DNA from: Prorocentrum cordatum | Lineage: Eukaryota > Sar > Dinophyceae > Prorocentrales > Prorocentraceae | Direction: 5' to 3' | NCBI GenBank assembly: GCA_963575745.1 | Contig: CAUYUJ010013836.1 | Coordinates: forward strand, 122,501 to 157,500 | DNA length: 35,000 nucleotides | Program-made: the position numbers and the translations under genes | In this document: piece after piece, positions 1-10,345 of the stretch | How positions within the stretch are numbered: position 1 is the first letter of the stretch | How the letters are laid out: each line of letters starts with the position of its first letter | Notes under the pieces: generated by a model | Told to the model about the DNA's origin: nothing | Databases searched by the model: none | What the model saw: the letters and a program-made list of their open reading frames with translations, nothing else

Positions 1-330
1 TGGAGCAGGAGGAGAGGAGGAGGAGGAGGAGGAGGAGCAGGAGGAAGAGGAGGAGGAGGAGGAGGAGGAGGAGGAGGAGGAGGAGGAGGAGGAGGAGGAG
101 GAGGAGGAGGAGGTTGAGGAGGGGGAGGAGGAGGCGGAGGAGGAAGGAGGGGAGGAGGAGGAGGAGGAGGATGAGGAGGAGGAGGAGGACGAGAAGGAGG
201 AGGAGGATGAGGAGAAGGAGGAGGAGGAAAAGGAGGAGGAGGAGGAAGAGGAGGAGGAGGAGGAGGAGGAGGAGGAGGAGCAGGAGGATGGGGAGGAGGA
301 GGAGGAGGAGGAGGAGGGTTGGGAGGTGGA
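1..330. repeat. (GGA)n triplet array
   Basis: Nearly pure GGA/AGG repeats with occasional GCA, GAT and GGG variants fill the window start and fade out near position 330. Every frame stays open (poly-Arg, poly-Gly or poly-Glu), so open frames here are not evidence of genes. The array probably continues beyond the left edge. Confidence 0.95.
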
Positions 331-725
331 AGGAGTGGATCCCGCCGAGCCTCCTGTTTGCCCGCGTGCTTTGTTTTCTTTGCCATCCTTAAGCCCTCGG
401 TTTCAGCTATGGCTGTCGGGGTGGGGACTGGTCACGGGCACGCTGCGGGTTATATGTGCTCGTGCCGCTCTGGTCATAGGCAGGCCATCATTGCGTGTCA
501 TCCGCCCAGAGTCTGCCCCCGAAAAAACTGGGCGTTTTGAGCAGGGCCCCCCCTCGCCGCCGCAACTGGATTCGGCCTGTGTCGGAAACGGGTCAGAAAG
601 CAGATTTCGAGGGGTTTCCGATTGGAGGCGCAGCGCATGATGCTATTGTCTTGGGGTACTCGTCTGAAGGCAGGGCCTTTGCGTGCCTCGATCGAAAAGC
701 AGAAAGACGGCGGAAAATAAAGCTT
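331..725. other. GC-rich non-repeat stretch, no gene seen
   Basis: Unique-looking GC-rich sequence. Short overlapping open frames exist on both strands, but none shows a recognisable motif. No tRNA or rRNA signature was seen. Confidence 0.5.
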
Positions 726-817
726 GAGAGGTCCGCGCGGATTTCCTGGGTCGGCGGCACTGGAGGCGCCGCCAGGTGGGGGCCAGCCCCGACCCGAGGA
801 GTTCGGGCGCACCTCCG
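726..817. mobile_element. Decayed short inverted-repeat element (copy 1)
   Basis: The left arm at 728-740 reads GAGGTCCGCGCGG. The right arm (801-817), reverse-complemented, begins CGGAGGTGCGCCCG. Both resemble the arms of the better preserved 133-bp element at 31508-31640. An inner GC-rich palindrome lies around 750-773. No clear target duplication remains, so this is a probable family member and not a proven one. Confidence 0.4.
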
Positions 818-1430
818 AATTAGTTCTTTAATCAACGGCTTTGGTGTCTGTTGCGCTGGGCCCAGACCGCCGACGGATTAATTCTGTGATTCCGCGGGCC
901 CAAAGAGGGCTCGACCCCTTGCCCCGGGGCAGTTTTTTTCCCTGGACCCGTTTTTGCTTATCCTGGGGCCCAGAAGCGACCGCTAGAGAGGCCGAAACGG
1001 AGTAAAACACGTCGGGAGGGGCACAAGTAAACCGCCCGAAGTCTGGGTCTGTGATTCGAGAAGATGTGCTGGGCCTCTCCAGGAGCCCTCGGCGGGCTCC
1101 GCTGGGCGCGACGTGCACGGGCGGCGGCCCCCGCAGCCGAAGACCGACACGCAGGCCGCGTGGGAGGAGCCCCGTGCGGCACGGCGCCGCCCGGAGCCGG
1201 GTCCTGGCGAGCGGCGGATCGCCACGGCCTCTTCTCGCAGAGCCCCACGTGGGGCGCTCCAGGAAGAGGCCTCGCGTTCGAGGAGTTGAGCGGGTGCCTC
1301 CTCTTCCTCGGCGGAAGGCGGTGGAAGCAGAACGAGGCCGCTTCCGCCGGGCGGAGGCTGGCGGAAGGCCGGCGGAAGTCGGCGGAAGCAAGCATCAGCC
1401 CTCCAGTATCCCCCTCTCATGCACACATCT
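818..1430. other. GC-rich stretch without recognisable gene
   Basis: GC-rich, with long overlapping open frames on both strands that run straight into the neighbouring tetranucleotide repeat. Residue content (Arg, Ala, Pro, Gly) reflects base composition. A GGCGGAAG motif recurs at about 1310-1390. No domain was recognised. Confidence 0.45.
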
Positions 1431-1716
1431 GTGTACGTATGTATGTATGTATGCATGCATGTATGTATGTATGTGTGTATGTATGTATGTATGTATGTAT
1501 GTATGTATGTATGTATGTATGTATGTATATATATATAAAGATTAATATATGCATGTATGTTTGTATATATGTATGTATGCATGTATGTATGCATGCATGC
1601 ATGTATGTATGCATGCATGTATGCATGTATGCATGCTGCAAGTATGTATGCATGCATGCATGTATGTATGCATGTATGTATGTACGTATGCAGGTATGTA
1701 TATTTGTAGGTACGTA

Positions 1717-1759
<43 letters not shown>

Positions 1760-1861
1760 ATGTATGTATGTATGTATGTATGTATGTATGTATGTATGTA
1801 TATACGTATGTATGTATGTATGTATGTATGTATGTATGTATGTATGTATGTATGTATGTAC

Positions 1862-1892
<31 letters not shown>

Positions 1893-2156
1893 TCTATGTA
1901 TGTATGTATGTATGTATGTATGTATGCATGTATGCATGTATGCATGCATGTATGTATGTGTGTGTGTGCATGTATGTATGTGTGTGTGCATGCATGCATG
2001 CATGCATGCATGCATGCATGCATGCATGTATGTATGTATGTATGTATGTATGTATGGATGTATGGATGTATGTATGTATGTATGTATGTATGTATGTATG
2101 TATGTATGTATGTATGTATGTGTGTGTTTGTATGTATGTATATCTGTATGTATGCA

Positions 2157-2190
<34 letters not shown>
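1431..2190. repeat. TATG/TGTC/GCAT tetranucleotide array
   Basis: About 750 bp of (TATG)n with embedded (GTCT)n at about 1716-1757, GCAT-rich stretches (for example 1989-2028), and a (TA)n end at 2159-2190. It stays open in several frames on both strands (Tyr-Val-Cys-Met or Ile-His-Thr-Tyr repeats), giving long false open frames. These should not be annotated as proteins. Confidence 0.95.
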
Positions 2191-2195
<5 letters not shown>

Positions 2196-2318
2196 AAATC
2201 CGTGAGGGCTTCGCCCCATGTTGCCGGCCCCTTGTCTCGGACAATGGGAGATGGACACGGTCTGTGTCCGCCGAGGTCTGAGCGCCGCCGTGAAGCAGTA
2301 TTGGGACCTGTTTGTTTT

Positions 2319-2722
2319 TCGACCCTGACCCCCGCCGATCTGCGTGAGGGGTGCCACCGAATTTCAGGTATGTTGCACATCCCTTGTGTTTTTGGACCCT
2401 GACCCCGCCGATCTGCGTGAGGGGTGCCACCGAATTTCAGGAATGTTTCACATCCCTTGTGTTTTTGGACCCTAACCCCGCCGATCTGCATGAGGGGTGC
2501 CACCGAATTTCAGGAATGTTGCACATCCCTTGTGTTTTTGGACCCTGACCCCGCCGATCTGCGTGAGGGGTGCCACCGAATTTCAGGAATGTTGCACATC
2601 CCTTGTGCTTTTGGACCCTGACCCCGCCGATCTGCGTGAGGGGTGCCACTGAAGTTCAAACATGTGGCAAGTCCCTTGTTTTTTTGGACCCTGACCAAGC
2701 GGATCTGCGTGAGGGGTGTCAA
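2319..2722. repeat. 73-bp tandem satellite, about 5.5 copies
   Basis: The motif GATCTGCGTGAGG starts at 2337, 2410, 2483 (one base different), 2556, 2629 and 2702, so the spacing is exactly 73 bp each time. The first four units are nearly identical. The unit beginning near 2629 diverges. Because 73 is not a multiple of 3, the frame rotates with each unit and the similar open frames in adjacent units are artefacts of the repeat. Confidence 0.95.
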
Positions 2723-3149
2723 TTCCCCCCCCAGAAATTCTGAGAACTCTCCCAGAGCGTGGTAGTTCTGCTGGTTTGGGCTCCCCCCCCTCGCGCGTTC
2801 ATCAACAAGGAGCAGTAAGCAGCAAGAAGCAGAACTGTCACAGTGGAAACTGGAAGCTGCAACTGGTACAGGGAGCAGCACATTCCCGGCCTACAGCCTG
2901 GTGGCCCCGCAAGGGGGCCTGCGGATATGCACATTTATATATACACAGATATCAAGGGTTTTTTAGGGTTCAGGATTTCAGGAACCCGCAACACGTGCAC
3001 ATCATTTCTGGCAAGTGCTTTGTCCATGATGTTATGAGATGAACGAGTCTGAGTGCCAGTGGGATAGGGTGCTGGGTGCAGCTGGGTCTGAATGGGAGTG
3101 GGTCTGGGCATGCCTGGGTCTCTTGAGATTCTCCCCTGGCAGTTCGGAT
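2723..3149. other. Unique stretch, no gene seen
   Basis: Mixed-composition sequence with a short TATATA-like patch near 2934-2950. Short open frames only, none with recognisable motifs. Confidence 0.4.
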
Positions 3150-4136
3150 TCCTCTTGGGATGCTCAAGTGTCGTTCCTCCTAAATCGCGGTTATCATGTG
3201 GCTCTCGCGAAAGAGCGGTCGGGGAAGCCAAAACCAGCGTTTCGCCTGAGACGTCCGAAACATCTGTGCGCGAACTGGCACGTGGAACATCCAATGATCA
3301 AGGGGCTCCAACAAAAGAGAGGAGTTGTAGAAGCCGAGACCAGCGTTTCGTCTGGCATGTCCTCGCAATCTGGTCGCAAACGGGCCCTAGTTCTATGTGC
3401 TGGCAGCTGGTCCCCCATGTACTAATCGAATGCCCCAGTGCCATGCCTGCTACATCGCGATGGGTATGGGGGTCTGATAAGAGAGGGTCGGGCAAGGCCC
3501 AACCAGCGTTTCGCTTGAGATGTCCCACGAAGCTGGACGCGAACGGGCTCGTGGAACATCCCCACGGCAGTTCCCCCTTGGTCGGCCCAAGTGCGGAAAC
3601 CAGAAGAGTCGGAGACGCCGAAACCAACGTTTTGCCTGACATGTCCCCGCAATCTGGACGCAAACGGGCCCGTGTAACACCCTCTGTCGGCCCCGCCTGC
3701 TGCATCGCGGTGGTCATGGGGTTTTGAAGGAGGGGAGACGGGACAACCAAACCAAGCGTTGCGCTTGAGAGGTCCCCATAATCTGGACGAGCGGGCCCGT
3801 GTAACACCGTCTGGCGCCTCGCCTGCTACATCCCCGCGGTCTGGGCGCGAACGGGCCCGTGTAACACCTGCTGGCGGACAATGATGCCTAAATACAATGC
3901 TTGCGGCATCGCGTTTATCATGGGGCTTTCAAGGGAGAGGAATCCGAGGCGCCCAAATGGGCGTGTCGCTTGGCATATCCCCCATAATCTGGACGCCAGC
4001 GGGCCCGTGCAATACCTTCTGGCGGTTCCCCATCGGGTTGACCCACTGCCATGCCTGCTGCATCCTGGTGATCATGGGGCCCTTGAGAGGGAGGAGACCG
4101 AAAAGCGCAACCAGGCGTCTCGCTTGATACATACAT
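3150..4136. repeat. Old degenerate long-unit tandem repeat
   Basis: The core ACCAGCGTTTCGCTTGA and variants recurs near 3233, 3339, 3502, 3623, 3750, 3950 and 4109. A second core, AATCTGGACGCGAACGGGCC, usually follows it, and then GTGTAACA or GTGGAACA. Spacing varies from roughly 105 to 200 bp, so units have gained and lost sequence. The repeated short protein-like strings on both strands come from this repeat. Confidence 0.75.
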
Positions 4137-4146
4137 CCCATTTAGT

Positions 4147-4720
4147 CTGAGTGTGAGTGAGTCTGAGTCTGGCGCGAGCGGCGAGTCTGAGCAGGAGTGA
4201 GTCTGAGTATGGGTGCGTCCGGGTCTGAGCCGCGCGGCGAGTCTGAGTGTGAGTGAGTCTGAAGGTTAGTGAGTCTGAGTGTGAGTGGGTATGAATCGGA
4301 GTCTGAGAGTGTGTGTGTGTGTGGGCCTGGGTCTTGAGTCTGAATGTAAGTGAGTCTGAATGTGGGTGAGTCTTGGCGGGAGAGAAGCTGAGCGGGAGTG
4401 AGTCTAAGTGTGAGTGAGCTTGCGTATGAGTGATCTGAGTATGACCGCGTCTGAATGTGAGTGAGTCTGAGCGTGAGTGAGTCCGAGTCTGGCTCGAGCG
4501 GCGAGTCTGATCGTGCGTGAGTCGGATTATGGGTGAGTCTGAGTCTGAGCCGAGCTGTGAGTCTGAGTGTGAGTGAGTCTGAGTGTGAGTGAGTAGGAAT
4601 CAGAGTCGGAGTGTGCGTGGGCCTGGGCCTCGAGTCCGAGTGTGAGTGGGTCTGACCGTGGAGGAGTGTTGGCGGGCGAGCATCCGAGTGTGAGGCAGCC
4701 TGAGTGTGAGCGATCTGGAT
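4147..4720. repeat. GAGTCT/GAGTGT hexamer-type minisatellite
   Basis: About 570 bp built from GAGTCTGAGTGTGAGTGA and shorter combinations of GAGT, GAGTCT and GTGA. A longer sub-block containing GTGTGTGGGCCTGGG appears near 4312 and again as GTGCGTGGGCCTGGG near 4611, suggesting an internal duplication of about 300 bp. Confidence 0.85.
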
Positions 4721-5111
4721 GCTAACGAGCATGAGAGGACGTGGGTCTGCGTTCTACAGGCTGCTCAAGAGGCCCAGTGCGGGGGTGAATCGCGTGGGGG
4801 TGTGGGAATGGGCTGCCCTTGGTGCGGGGTGTGGGGGGGCGCGCTTGAGGGGATGGGTGTGGTGGGCACGGGGGGCCAGGGCGGGCCGTCGGGCGGGGTT
4901 GCAAGTGTTGGGCGGGGGTGTTCACAGAGCAATCTGGAGCACGAGTGGTCTGAGCTGGAGGGGGTTGAGTACGTGTAAGTCTGAGCATGATTTGGGTCTG
5001 AGTGTGAGATGTGCTAGCCTCAGTATGGGTGAGGGAGGGGGGGAGGCGGGAGTGAGGTAAGGAGGCAGAGGCGTGGCATTACTGACAATAACGCATATCG
5101 AGGATATGGGA
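4721..5111. other. G-rich stretch after the GAGT array
   Basis: G runs and GGGTG-type sequence that may be a further decayed extension of the preceding array. No coding signal was recognised. Confidence 0.4.
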
Positions 5112-5118
5112 AACACAG

Positions 5119-5295
5119 ACTTTCGGATGAGGTCCGCATGGATTTCCTGGTTCGGTGCCTGGCCCCCCTCCCCCACCCCAGGGCGGCGCCTCTGGTGCCG
5201 ATCCGTGTGAGCTCATCGCGCCATGGACGGGGTGCGGGGACTGGGGGGCGGGCATTGCTGACCCAAGGAATCCGCGCGCGCAACCCCGACATTTC
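5119..5295. mobile_element. Decayed short inverted-repeat element (copy 2)
   Basis: The left part (5129-5150) reads GAGGTCCGCATGGATTTCC. The right part (about 5264-5282), reverse-complemented, reads CGCGCGGATTCCTTGGGTC, which matches it imperfectly. The flanks GACTTTCG (5119) and GACATTTCG (5287) could be a worn target duplication. The central GC-rich palindrome matches that of copy 1 in inverted orientation. Confidence 0.4.
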
Positions 5296-5546
5296 GTGCG
5301 TGTGCGTGTGAGGGTCTTCTTTTCCCAGCTGTCCTGCGGGTTGGGGTCCTCGTTTGAGACCGCAGCGCCGTGTGTTCTCCTCCTTCCTCCTTTCTCCTTC
5401 CTCCATCCCTTCTCCTCCGCCCCTCGTCCTTGTGGATCATTCCTCATGGTGGAGCCACCAGTTTTGTCGGTAGGGCGAGGCGGTCGTTTCGCCTCGGACT
5501 TCTTAACCACTTAGGACCCTTAACCTTGACATCTCAACCGCTACAA
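5296..5546. other. Pyrimidine-rich stretch, no gene seen
   Basis: A CTCCTTCCTCC-rich tract at about 5375-5420, then mixed sequence. No motif recognised. Confidence 0.35.
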
Positions 5547-5850
5547 AGGTGGGGTGCGGTAGCTTTCCAAACTGGGGCTCTCGCCTTAGAATCCCGCGCA
5601 TTCGTTCTAAAAGCTTGCAGCTCTTGCAACTACGGGGGCGGTGCGTTTTCAAAATGGGCTCTCGCTTTAGCGCCGCGCGCATTCGTCTCAAAAGCCTGCC
5701 GTAGCCGCATGGACGGGGGGCGGAACGTTTTCAAAGTGGGGCTGTCGCCCCAGCGCCGCGTGCATCCGTGTGAGAACGCTAGCAGCAGGGCCATGGCTCA
5801 CGGGTGGGGAGCGGTTCCTTTTCAAGGCTTGAATCTCGCTGAGCACCTCG
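5547..5850. repeat. About 82-bp degenerate tandem repeat, 3.5 copies
   Basis: Units contain a GGGGCGGTGCGTTTTCAAA-like start, a GGGCTCTCGC middle and a GCGCATTCGTCTCAAAAGC-like end. Copies start near 5547, 5630, 5712 and 5796, the last one partial. Confidence 0.7.
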
Positions 5851-6136
5851 CTGAGATTTGAAGTTCCACGCTGCCACATGCAGTAGCACTCGCTGGAAGG
5901 ATGCACGGCAATTCCTTGTCAAGACGAGGCTCTCGTCGGAGTGGCAGGCCCGTATGGGGGCTCGCCTCTCAAGGGTTCGCTCGCTTCTTATAGTGAAAAC
6001 GCAGGGAAGGGGACCTGCGACGGGAGGGTGTATTGCCGCATCGTTCATGCATCCTGGGTTGTCTCTGCGTTCCTCTTCTGCCTCCTCCTGCCCTCCCTGC
6101 CTCTGCTCTCATCACGTCTACCTCTTCACATGCTTC
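5851..6136. other. Unique stretch between satellites
   Basis: No repeat or coding domain recognised. A CCTCCTGCCCTCCCTGCC-like pyrimidine tract lies at about 6081-6105. Confidence 0.35.
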
Positions 6137-6930
6137 GCGCGGATCGTGCCCGACAGGTAACTGCGCATACGGCCGCAGTGGGCCAGTTCGCATGCAGCGG
6201 CGCGCCCAGTTCGGAATACCCCTCAGGCGGATCGTGCCTCAGAGGAAGCTCCTCATACGCCCTCAACGGGCCAGGTCGCATGCCGCGGCGCGCCCATTCT
6301 GGCACACCACTCACGCGGGTCGTGCCCCACAGGGTGCTCAACCGACGGCCTCAGCGGGTTCGCATGCTGCGGCGCGCCCAGTTCAGCACACACCTTACGC
6401 GGATCTTGCTTCATAGGGAGCTTCAGATTCGTAGTGAGCCAGCTCACATGCCGCTGCGCGCCCATTCAGGCATACCCCGCGTCCGTTTTGTATCGTACGT
6501 GCAGAGGGCTCCACCTAGGACCCATTTGGACAAGCTTGCACGCCGCCCCCCCATGTCGCCACACCTCTCGCGCGTTTTGTAACCCACAGGCAGTTCCAGC
6601 GAAGACCTCAATGGGCAAGCTTAAATGCCCTCCCCCTCCCGCCCATGCGGGCCCACCCCTCCCATGGATCGTTCCCCACAAGGAGCGTCACATGCGGCCC
6701 CGCAGAATGGGTTCGCATGCCGCCTCCGCTCAAATCTAGTTGCACCCTTTACACGGGTAGTGCTACGGGACCAAGCGGGCAAGCTCGCATGCCGCCCCAG
6801 GCCCATCTCGGCACACCTCTAGCACTTTTCGCGCCCCACAGGGAGTTTCGCGTGATGGGCTCCACCCAAGTCGACATCCCTCTTACACGGATCGTGCCCC
6901 ACAGAGCATTCGGCAAGTCTGCGCGCTTGC
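6137..6930. repeat. About 85-90-bp degenerate tandem satellite
   Basis: The unit marker GCGGATCGTGCCCCACAGG or close variants occurs near 6137, 6229, 6317, 6400 and, more diverged, up to about 6890. A second marker, CGCATGCCGCGGCGCGCCCA, follows within most units. At least six units are visible, with later ones more diverged. Confidence 0.8.
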
Positions 6931-7530
6931 TTCGCAGGCCCCTATTCGCACTGCCCCGCGTCGCGCAGTATATGACGAGATGGGCACGCCGTGCGCTACA
7001 CCCAGCTTGACAGGCTTGGCCCCTTCGTCAGGCTAACTGTTCCTGTTTTATTTCTTTTATCATGAGGGTAGGTGTTAGCAGATTTCGTAAGAAGCCGTGC
7101 CGCCCACCATCAGCCGATACTCTAACTGACGTGTCCTTGACCGCGCTCTTGGAAAAATCTTCGCATCATCACTGTTGCGTGGCACGAGTTTGGTGCCGCA
7201 TGCTGGTCCTGATGCATCTCGGGGAGCTATTCCAGGGTCTCTTGGGGGCGTTTCGAGGCTCTTGGGAACGCCCGTGGGGTCTGGCCGGTGGGAGGTTCCT
7301 GGGGCAAGGCCCAGGGGTATCGGGTATCGGGGCCGTCTTTGGGGGCCATCGGGGCTACATATCGAGACTTTGAGCCAATCGTAGATGTGTTTTCGCCTCC
7401 TTCTGACGGGGAGCCATTGGGCGTTCATGCAGATCTGACGCGCTGCAAGCGCAGTGATAGATAGAAGCAGTTTCGGAGGACTTTAGAACAGTTCGGTAGC
7501 AAATGCATGCATTTTGAAGCGGGCGCCCTC
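6931..7530. other. Mostly unique stretch with weak CTTGGG-type satellite
   Basis: At 7215-7345 the sequence contains GGGTCTCTTGGGGGC, CTCTTGGGAACG and similar words, resembling the CTTGGGGCC family found at 8510-8770. Otherwise nothing recognisable. Confidence 0.4.
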
Positions 7531-7534
7531 CTCC

Positions 7535-7590
7535 TTTTCCTGCTCCTGCTGCTGCTCCTACTGCTGCTGCTGCTGCTGCTGTTGCTCTTC
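7535..7590. repeat. (CTG)n / CTC-rich triplet array
   Basis: A run of CTGCTG with CTC and CTA variants, giving poly-Leu in one frame. It is a microsatellite and not a signal peptide. Confidence 0.85.
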
Positions 7591-7776
7591 TCCGCCCATG
7601 CCTCGCATGAGCTGGCTGGATACTTGCGAGAGTCTCGACCTATTGCGGTCTCTCGACGATCCATGCGCGAATTGCGAGCCCAGGGCATCGAGGCTGTTCC
7701 GCTCCAGTCGGGGTGCCGAGTACGTTTATACGGTCGGTTCATGCGGCGTTGGCGCGCCAGCGACGCTGGCGAAGGC

Positions 7777-8095
7777 GTTCAAGGTTGAAGTCTGTGACGC
7801 GGAAGCACCAGGGGACATGATAACGCGACGGGACCCGGCTGAGTTCAACCTTGAACGATCGGGGCCGCGGTGGCAAACACCTTGTGCGTGCGCCAGCGCC
7901 GCGCCAACCTACCGTACGAGAGCGGCCCTCGCATGCAGTGCCGTTTTTCCTAAGATACGGAAGGTTCGCGTCGTGTCGACCGGCGGCGACCCCGCCGCCC
8001 GCGTTCAATGTTGAACGCCGCCGGCGAACCAGAGTCGGTCGATGTTGAACGATCTGACGTTTCGGAAAAGGCCAATCGTCCAAGGTTGAACGATC
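7777..8095. repeat. Cluster of GTTCAA-type palindromes
   Basis: Quasi-palindromes of the form GTTCAANNTTGAAC: GTTCAAGGTTGAA (7777-7789), GTTCAACCTTGAAC (7843-7856) and GTTCAATGTTGAAC (8003-8016), plus half-sites at 8041-8054 and 8082-8095. TTGAACGATC is repeated exactly at 7851, 8045 and 8086. The function is unknown. They may be binding sites, remnants of one small element, or satellite. Confidence 0.6.
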
Positions 8096-8189
8096 CCCGC
8101 GGTGTCGGGAGCCAGTGCCCGCGTCGTCACGACGCGAGCCTTCCGCAGGCTCGCCTACGGGGCCCCTTGCCTGCCCTTGAAGAGCCGTT

Positions 8190-8470
8190 GGGTGCCGGGC
8201 CTGCGCCGGCCGGCGTGCCTCGGGTTGCGTGGTCGTGTGTCGTGACTGCCTTCCGCTGGGTGGTGTGGTCCTCTCGTGGCCGCCGGCCTCGGGTTCCCTG
8301 GTTTGTCTCTTGACACCTTCCTGGGGCTGCCTGGTCTTGTCTCTTGGCTGTCTTCCTCGGGTTGCTTGGTCTTGTTGCGCTGCTGCCTTCCTGGGGCTGC
8401 TAGGTCTTGCTTCTTGACTGCCTTCCTCGGGATCCTTGGTCTTGGCTCCTTGCTGCGTAGCGAGGCCCAG
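8190..8470. repeat. About 35-bp degenerate tandem repeat
   Basis: CCTTCCTGGGGCTGC, CTTCCTCGGGTTGC and close variants recur near 8316, 8352, 8386 and 8421, each followed by TGGTCTTG-like sequence. Spacing is 34-36 bp. Confidence 0.7.
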
Positions 8471-8509
8471 CCATGCAAGGCAAGCTCGAAAAGACTTTTT
8501 ACTTTCTCC

Positions 8510-8770
8510 CTCTTGGTCGCCTCTTGGGGCCGTCTTGGAGCCCTCTTTGGCCGGGATACGGGGCGACCTTTGGGGCCTCTTGGGCCGTCGTGGGGCGATC
8601 TTTGGCCCCTCTTGGGCCGTCGTTGGGCGTTGGGATCCCGAAGAGGCGAGAACAGTAAGACTGCCAAAAAGCATAGACAACATTATGAGGCTCTGGCCTC
8701 TTGGGGCCCTTGGTGCGACTTGGGGGCCTTTTGGGCCCGCCTCCCTCTGGCTCCTTCCTCCGTCCAGTGC
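8510..8770 (+). repeat. CTTGGGGCC-type minisatellite (forward orientation)
   Basis: Built from CTCTTGGGGCCGTCTTGG, CTCTTGGGCCGTCG and related words. The same family appears in the opposite orientation at 9885-10345 and again in forward orientation at 30140-30560. Confidence 0.7.
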
Positions 8771-9057
8771 CGCCCAGGCCCTCCGCCTGCAGCCCAGGCT
8801 CGCGCGAAGGAGCGAGCCGTGACCCGCCCGCGTCCGCCCTCGCTGGTGCGGCCCTATCAGAAGCGCCCCCACGGAGACACGGCGGGAGCCGCGGGGGCTC
8901 CGAGTGGGCGAGGCTATTCAGCCCGCACGTCCCCTGGCACAGGCACCGTCTGAGCAATCATGCCTCGCGAAAGGCATCCAGGGGTGTGGTTTCCGCTGCT
9001 TAAAAAAACTTGGTCGGCGAGCCCAGGGGCGAAGTGAGAGGGGGCGGGCCTGCTCAG
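8771..9057. other. GC-rich stretch, no gene seen
   Basis: GC-rich, with long overlapping frames on both strands and no recognisable domain. Confidence 0.35.
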
Positions 9058-9180
9058 AAGGCTCGGAAGTCCCCCGGCCTTTGGGAAGTCTTCTAAGCCT
9101 TCTCCGAAGACGCAGAAAGCTTCTCCGAAGGCTGGATGGCTTCCGAGAAGCCCCGCCGCCTTCGGAAAGGGCTTGCCTGC
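9058..9180. repeat. CTTCTCCGAAGG-type short repeat
   Basis: TTCTCCGAAG or GCTTCCGAGAAG words recur five or more times in about 120 bp, in both orientations. Confidence 0.55.
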
Positions 9181-9274
9181 CGCCGGAGAGGGGGAGGCAG
9201 GGGGCCCAGTCCAGTCACGTGCGCCTGTGGCACGGCCCTGGCCCGCTCGTGTTGCCCCCGCGGAGTCTGCCGGC

Positions 9275-9348
<74 letters not shown>

Positions 9349-9460
9349 CACGACGACGACTACGACGGCGACGATGACGACGACGACGACGTCGACGACG
9401 ACGACGACGACGGTAACGACGGCGGCGACGACGGCGGCGACGGTAACGACGGCGGCGGCG
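9275..9460. repeat. (CGA)n triplet array
   Basis: An uninterrupted CGA/ACG run to about 9349, then interrupted by CAC, TAC, GGC, GTC and AAC triplets to about 9460. Open frames give poly-Asp, poly-Thr or poly-Arg and are not genes. Confidence 0.95.
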
Positions 9461-9884
9461 GGCCCCTCCCCCCCTTCCCCACAGGAATATTTTCAGGGCC
9501 TCGCGAACCTCGTGCTCGCGGGCCCTCCCTCTGGCGGTGCCACCGGTGCGGCGGCCGGCGGCGGTGCAGCCAGCACCGCGGCCGAGGAGTCGTCGCCGCA
9601 CCATCGCTCCTTCGTCCGCCGTTCCTGGCGGGGCCCCTCGGTCGGATCGTATGTATTGTTGTCCGCTTTATGTACTCCTATTCTTATGTATTTCTATTCT
9701 TATATTTTTATTGCCCGGACCACCCCCTAAACCAGACCCCCCCCGGGGACGCCCCAGACGCCCTTCCGGACGTCTCGGCGGCCCCAGGCCTTGCGAGCAG
9801 ACTCAAGGCGATCAGAGGGGTCATCGGAGAGGCGCAAGAGAGACCAAAGACAACACAAGAGCGCTCCAAGAGGGACCTCGATGG
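9461..9884. other. Unique stretch with an AT-rich island
   Basis: GC-rich apart from a sharply AT-rich patch at about 9645-9715. No coding domain recognised. Confidence 0.4.
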
Positions 9885-10345
9885 TCTGAGTGAAGACGGC
9901 CCAAGAGGCCCCAAAGACCCCCCAAGAGGCCGTCAAGAGAGCCCCGACGAAGCAAACATCGCCCCATTCTCACAGGAAAATGAAGATTTTTAGCATATTC
10001 CCTTTTTGGGTCTTTGCATCGTCCAAGACGGCTCGATGGGGCCCCGATATCGCCCCAAGACGGCCCAAGAGGCCCTCCAGAGGGCTTGAAGACGGCCCAA
10101 GAGGGCTCTAAGGCTTTCCCGCGATACTGCCCACAAGAAACCCAAGATGCCCCCAGAAGGCTCCCAAGAGAGACCCACGAAAGCCCTTGGAGACTCCCAA
10201 GAAGGCCATTGGAGGCCCACAAGAGGGCCCTAGATGGCTTCAGAAGACCTCTGGAGGGCCCCAGCTCCTCAAGACGGCTCAAGAAGGCCCCAGGACGGCC
10301 CAAGAGGGCCCCAGGACGGCCCCAAAGAGCTTCCAAAACGCCCAG
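9885..10345 (-). repeat. CTTGGGGCC-type minisatellite (reverse orientation)
   Basis: Repeats of GACGGCCCAAGAGGCCCC and variants, which is the reverse complement of the family at 8510-8770. The unit is roughly 20-30 bp and very degenerate. Confidence 0.7.

Noticed and set aside
983-2503. Very long open frames on both strands (up to 506 codons)
   Set aside because: They translate TATG repeats and the 73-bp satellite. Residues are repeat-encoded and the other strand is equally open.
7507-7788. Leu-rich start resembling a signal peptide
   Set aside because: The Leu run is a (CTG)n microsatellite, and the rest has no recognisable domain.
9136-9730. Open frames with poly-Asp, poly-Thr or poly-Arg
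   Set aside because: Created by the (CGA)n array. No domain outside the repeat.
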